Shown one piece after another: positions 63,789 to 64,000 of a stretch of 64,000 nucleotides of DNA. Source of the DNA: Alphaproteobacteria bacterium. Its GTDB lineage: Bacteria > Pseudomonadota > Alphaproteobacteria > UBA6615. Position numbers and translations under genes: made by a program. The notes beneath the pieces are model-generated. The model did no database searches. It saw only the letters and a program-made list of their open reading frames with translations, and was not told where the DNA came from. The stretch is from positions 310,001 through 374,000 of the forward strand of contig JBDXCV010000003.1 of assembly GCA_039980135.1 (NCBI GenBank). The letters run 5' to 3'. Each line of letters opens with the position of its first letter. Positions within the stretch are counted from its first letter, which is position 1.

Positions 63789-64000
63789 ATGACCACCGCC
63801 GTTATTCTCTACAATCTGGGTGGCCCCGACGGGCCGGATGACGTCCGGCCGTTCTTGTTCAACCTGTTCAACGACCCGATGATCATCGGCGCGCCCGCAC
63901 CCATCCGCTGGCTGCTGGCACAGGTCATCTCGCGCAAGCGCGCCCCCATCGCCCGGGAAATCTACGCCAATATCGGCGGCGGTTCGCCCCTGCTGGCCAA
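63789..64000 (+). CDS. hemH: Ferrochelatase, N-terminal part (truncated by window edge)
   Basis: The last 212 bases encode the start of ferrochelatase, which inserts Fe2+ into protoporphyrin IX. The N-terminus [27 protein letters not shown] and the early block [13 protein letters not shown] are typical of HemH. The gene begins 10 bp after hemE, the standard hemE-hemH arrangement in alphaproteobacteria. Only about 70 residues are in the window; active-site residues further on are not visible. Confidence 0.93.
   Translation, partial: MTTAVILYNLGGPDGPDDVRPFLFNLFNDPMIIGAPAPIRWLLAQVISRKRAPIAREIYANIGGGSPLLA

Overview
The window is a GC-rich, densely coded stretch of an alphaproteobacterial chromosome, most like the Rhodospirillales/Kiloniellales side of the class. 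The evidence is gene content and order: maf-aroE-coaE-dnaQ next to ppsR and hemE, hisB/H/A/F/E beside hslVU, the Tim44-like gene next to mltA, and grpE-hrcA back to back with rph-rdgB-hemW. The placement is by eye; no database search was run. There are about 78 protein genes and no tRNA, rRNA, CRISPR array, prophage or intact insertion sequence.

Layout. 1-2885: end of the phosphate operon (pstA partial, pstB, phoU, phoB). 2882-9806: alanine dehydrogenase, an orphan oligopeptide-binding protein, a ZIP metal transporter, an adenosine-kinase-like enzyme, an EI24 membrane protein, and a bactofilin / 45-aa membrane microprotein / lipoprotein set. 9845-27179: housekeeping (nth, dapB, dnaJ, dnaK, grpE, hrcA, rph, rdgB, hemW, rsmI, yraN-like, gshB), with a coupled DUF1848-FkbM pair between dnaK and grpE. 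27222-38724: a more accessory region with an extradiol-type VOC protein facing an amidohydrolase, a small Cys/His-rich secreted protein, comM, cupin and alpha/beta-hydrolase genes, a four-gene RimK ATP-grasp operon, a VIT1-like transporter, a thiolase and a 72-aa orphan gene. It also holds REP palindromes and several unexplained inverted repeats. 38725-49866: panB-panC, a TauD-type dioxygenase, the histidine cluster, a cNMP-binding/FHA fusion and hslVU. 49867-57054: a cyclase-family gene flanked by two 94-bp direct repeats, an HTH regulator, smr, lutCBA, mltA and a Tim44-like gene. 57270-64000: fxsA, secB, then dnaQ, coaE, aroE, maf and ppsR on the minus strand, a 454-bp non-coding gap, hemE, and the start of hemH.

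Main interpretations. The gap 62275-62728 between ppsR and hemE sits where the replication origin lies in Caulobacter crescentus and Rickettsia. It contains TGATCCACA, the Caulobacter G-box DnaA site, plus several TTATCC-core sequences, and is proposed as oriC. The strongest candidate for an uncharacterised system is the fully overlapping operon 32970-35834: orphan protein, retropepsin-like protease, RimK ligase and aspartoacylase-like deacylase. It has an AT-rich 45-bp dyad upstream and paired inverted repeats downstream. Heat-shock genes dnaK and hrcA-grpE carry RpoH-like promoters; no CIRCE element is visible despite hrcA. Many neighbours are translationally coupled by ATGA or TGATG overlaps. 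Two convergent pairs share a CTAG double stop.
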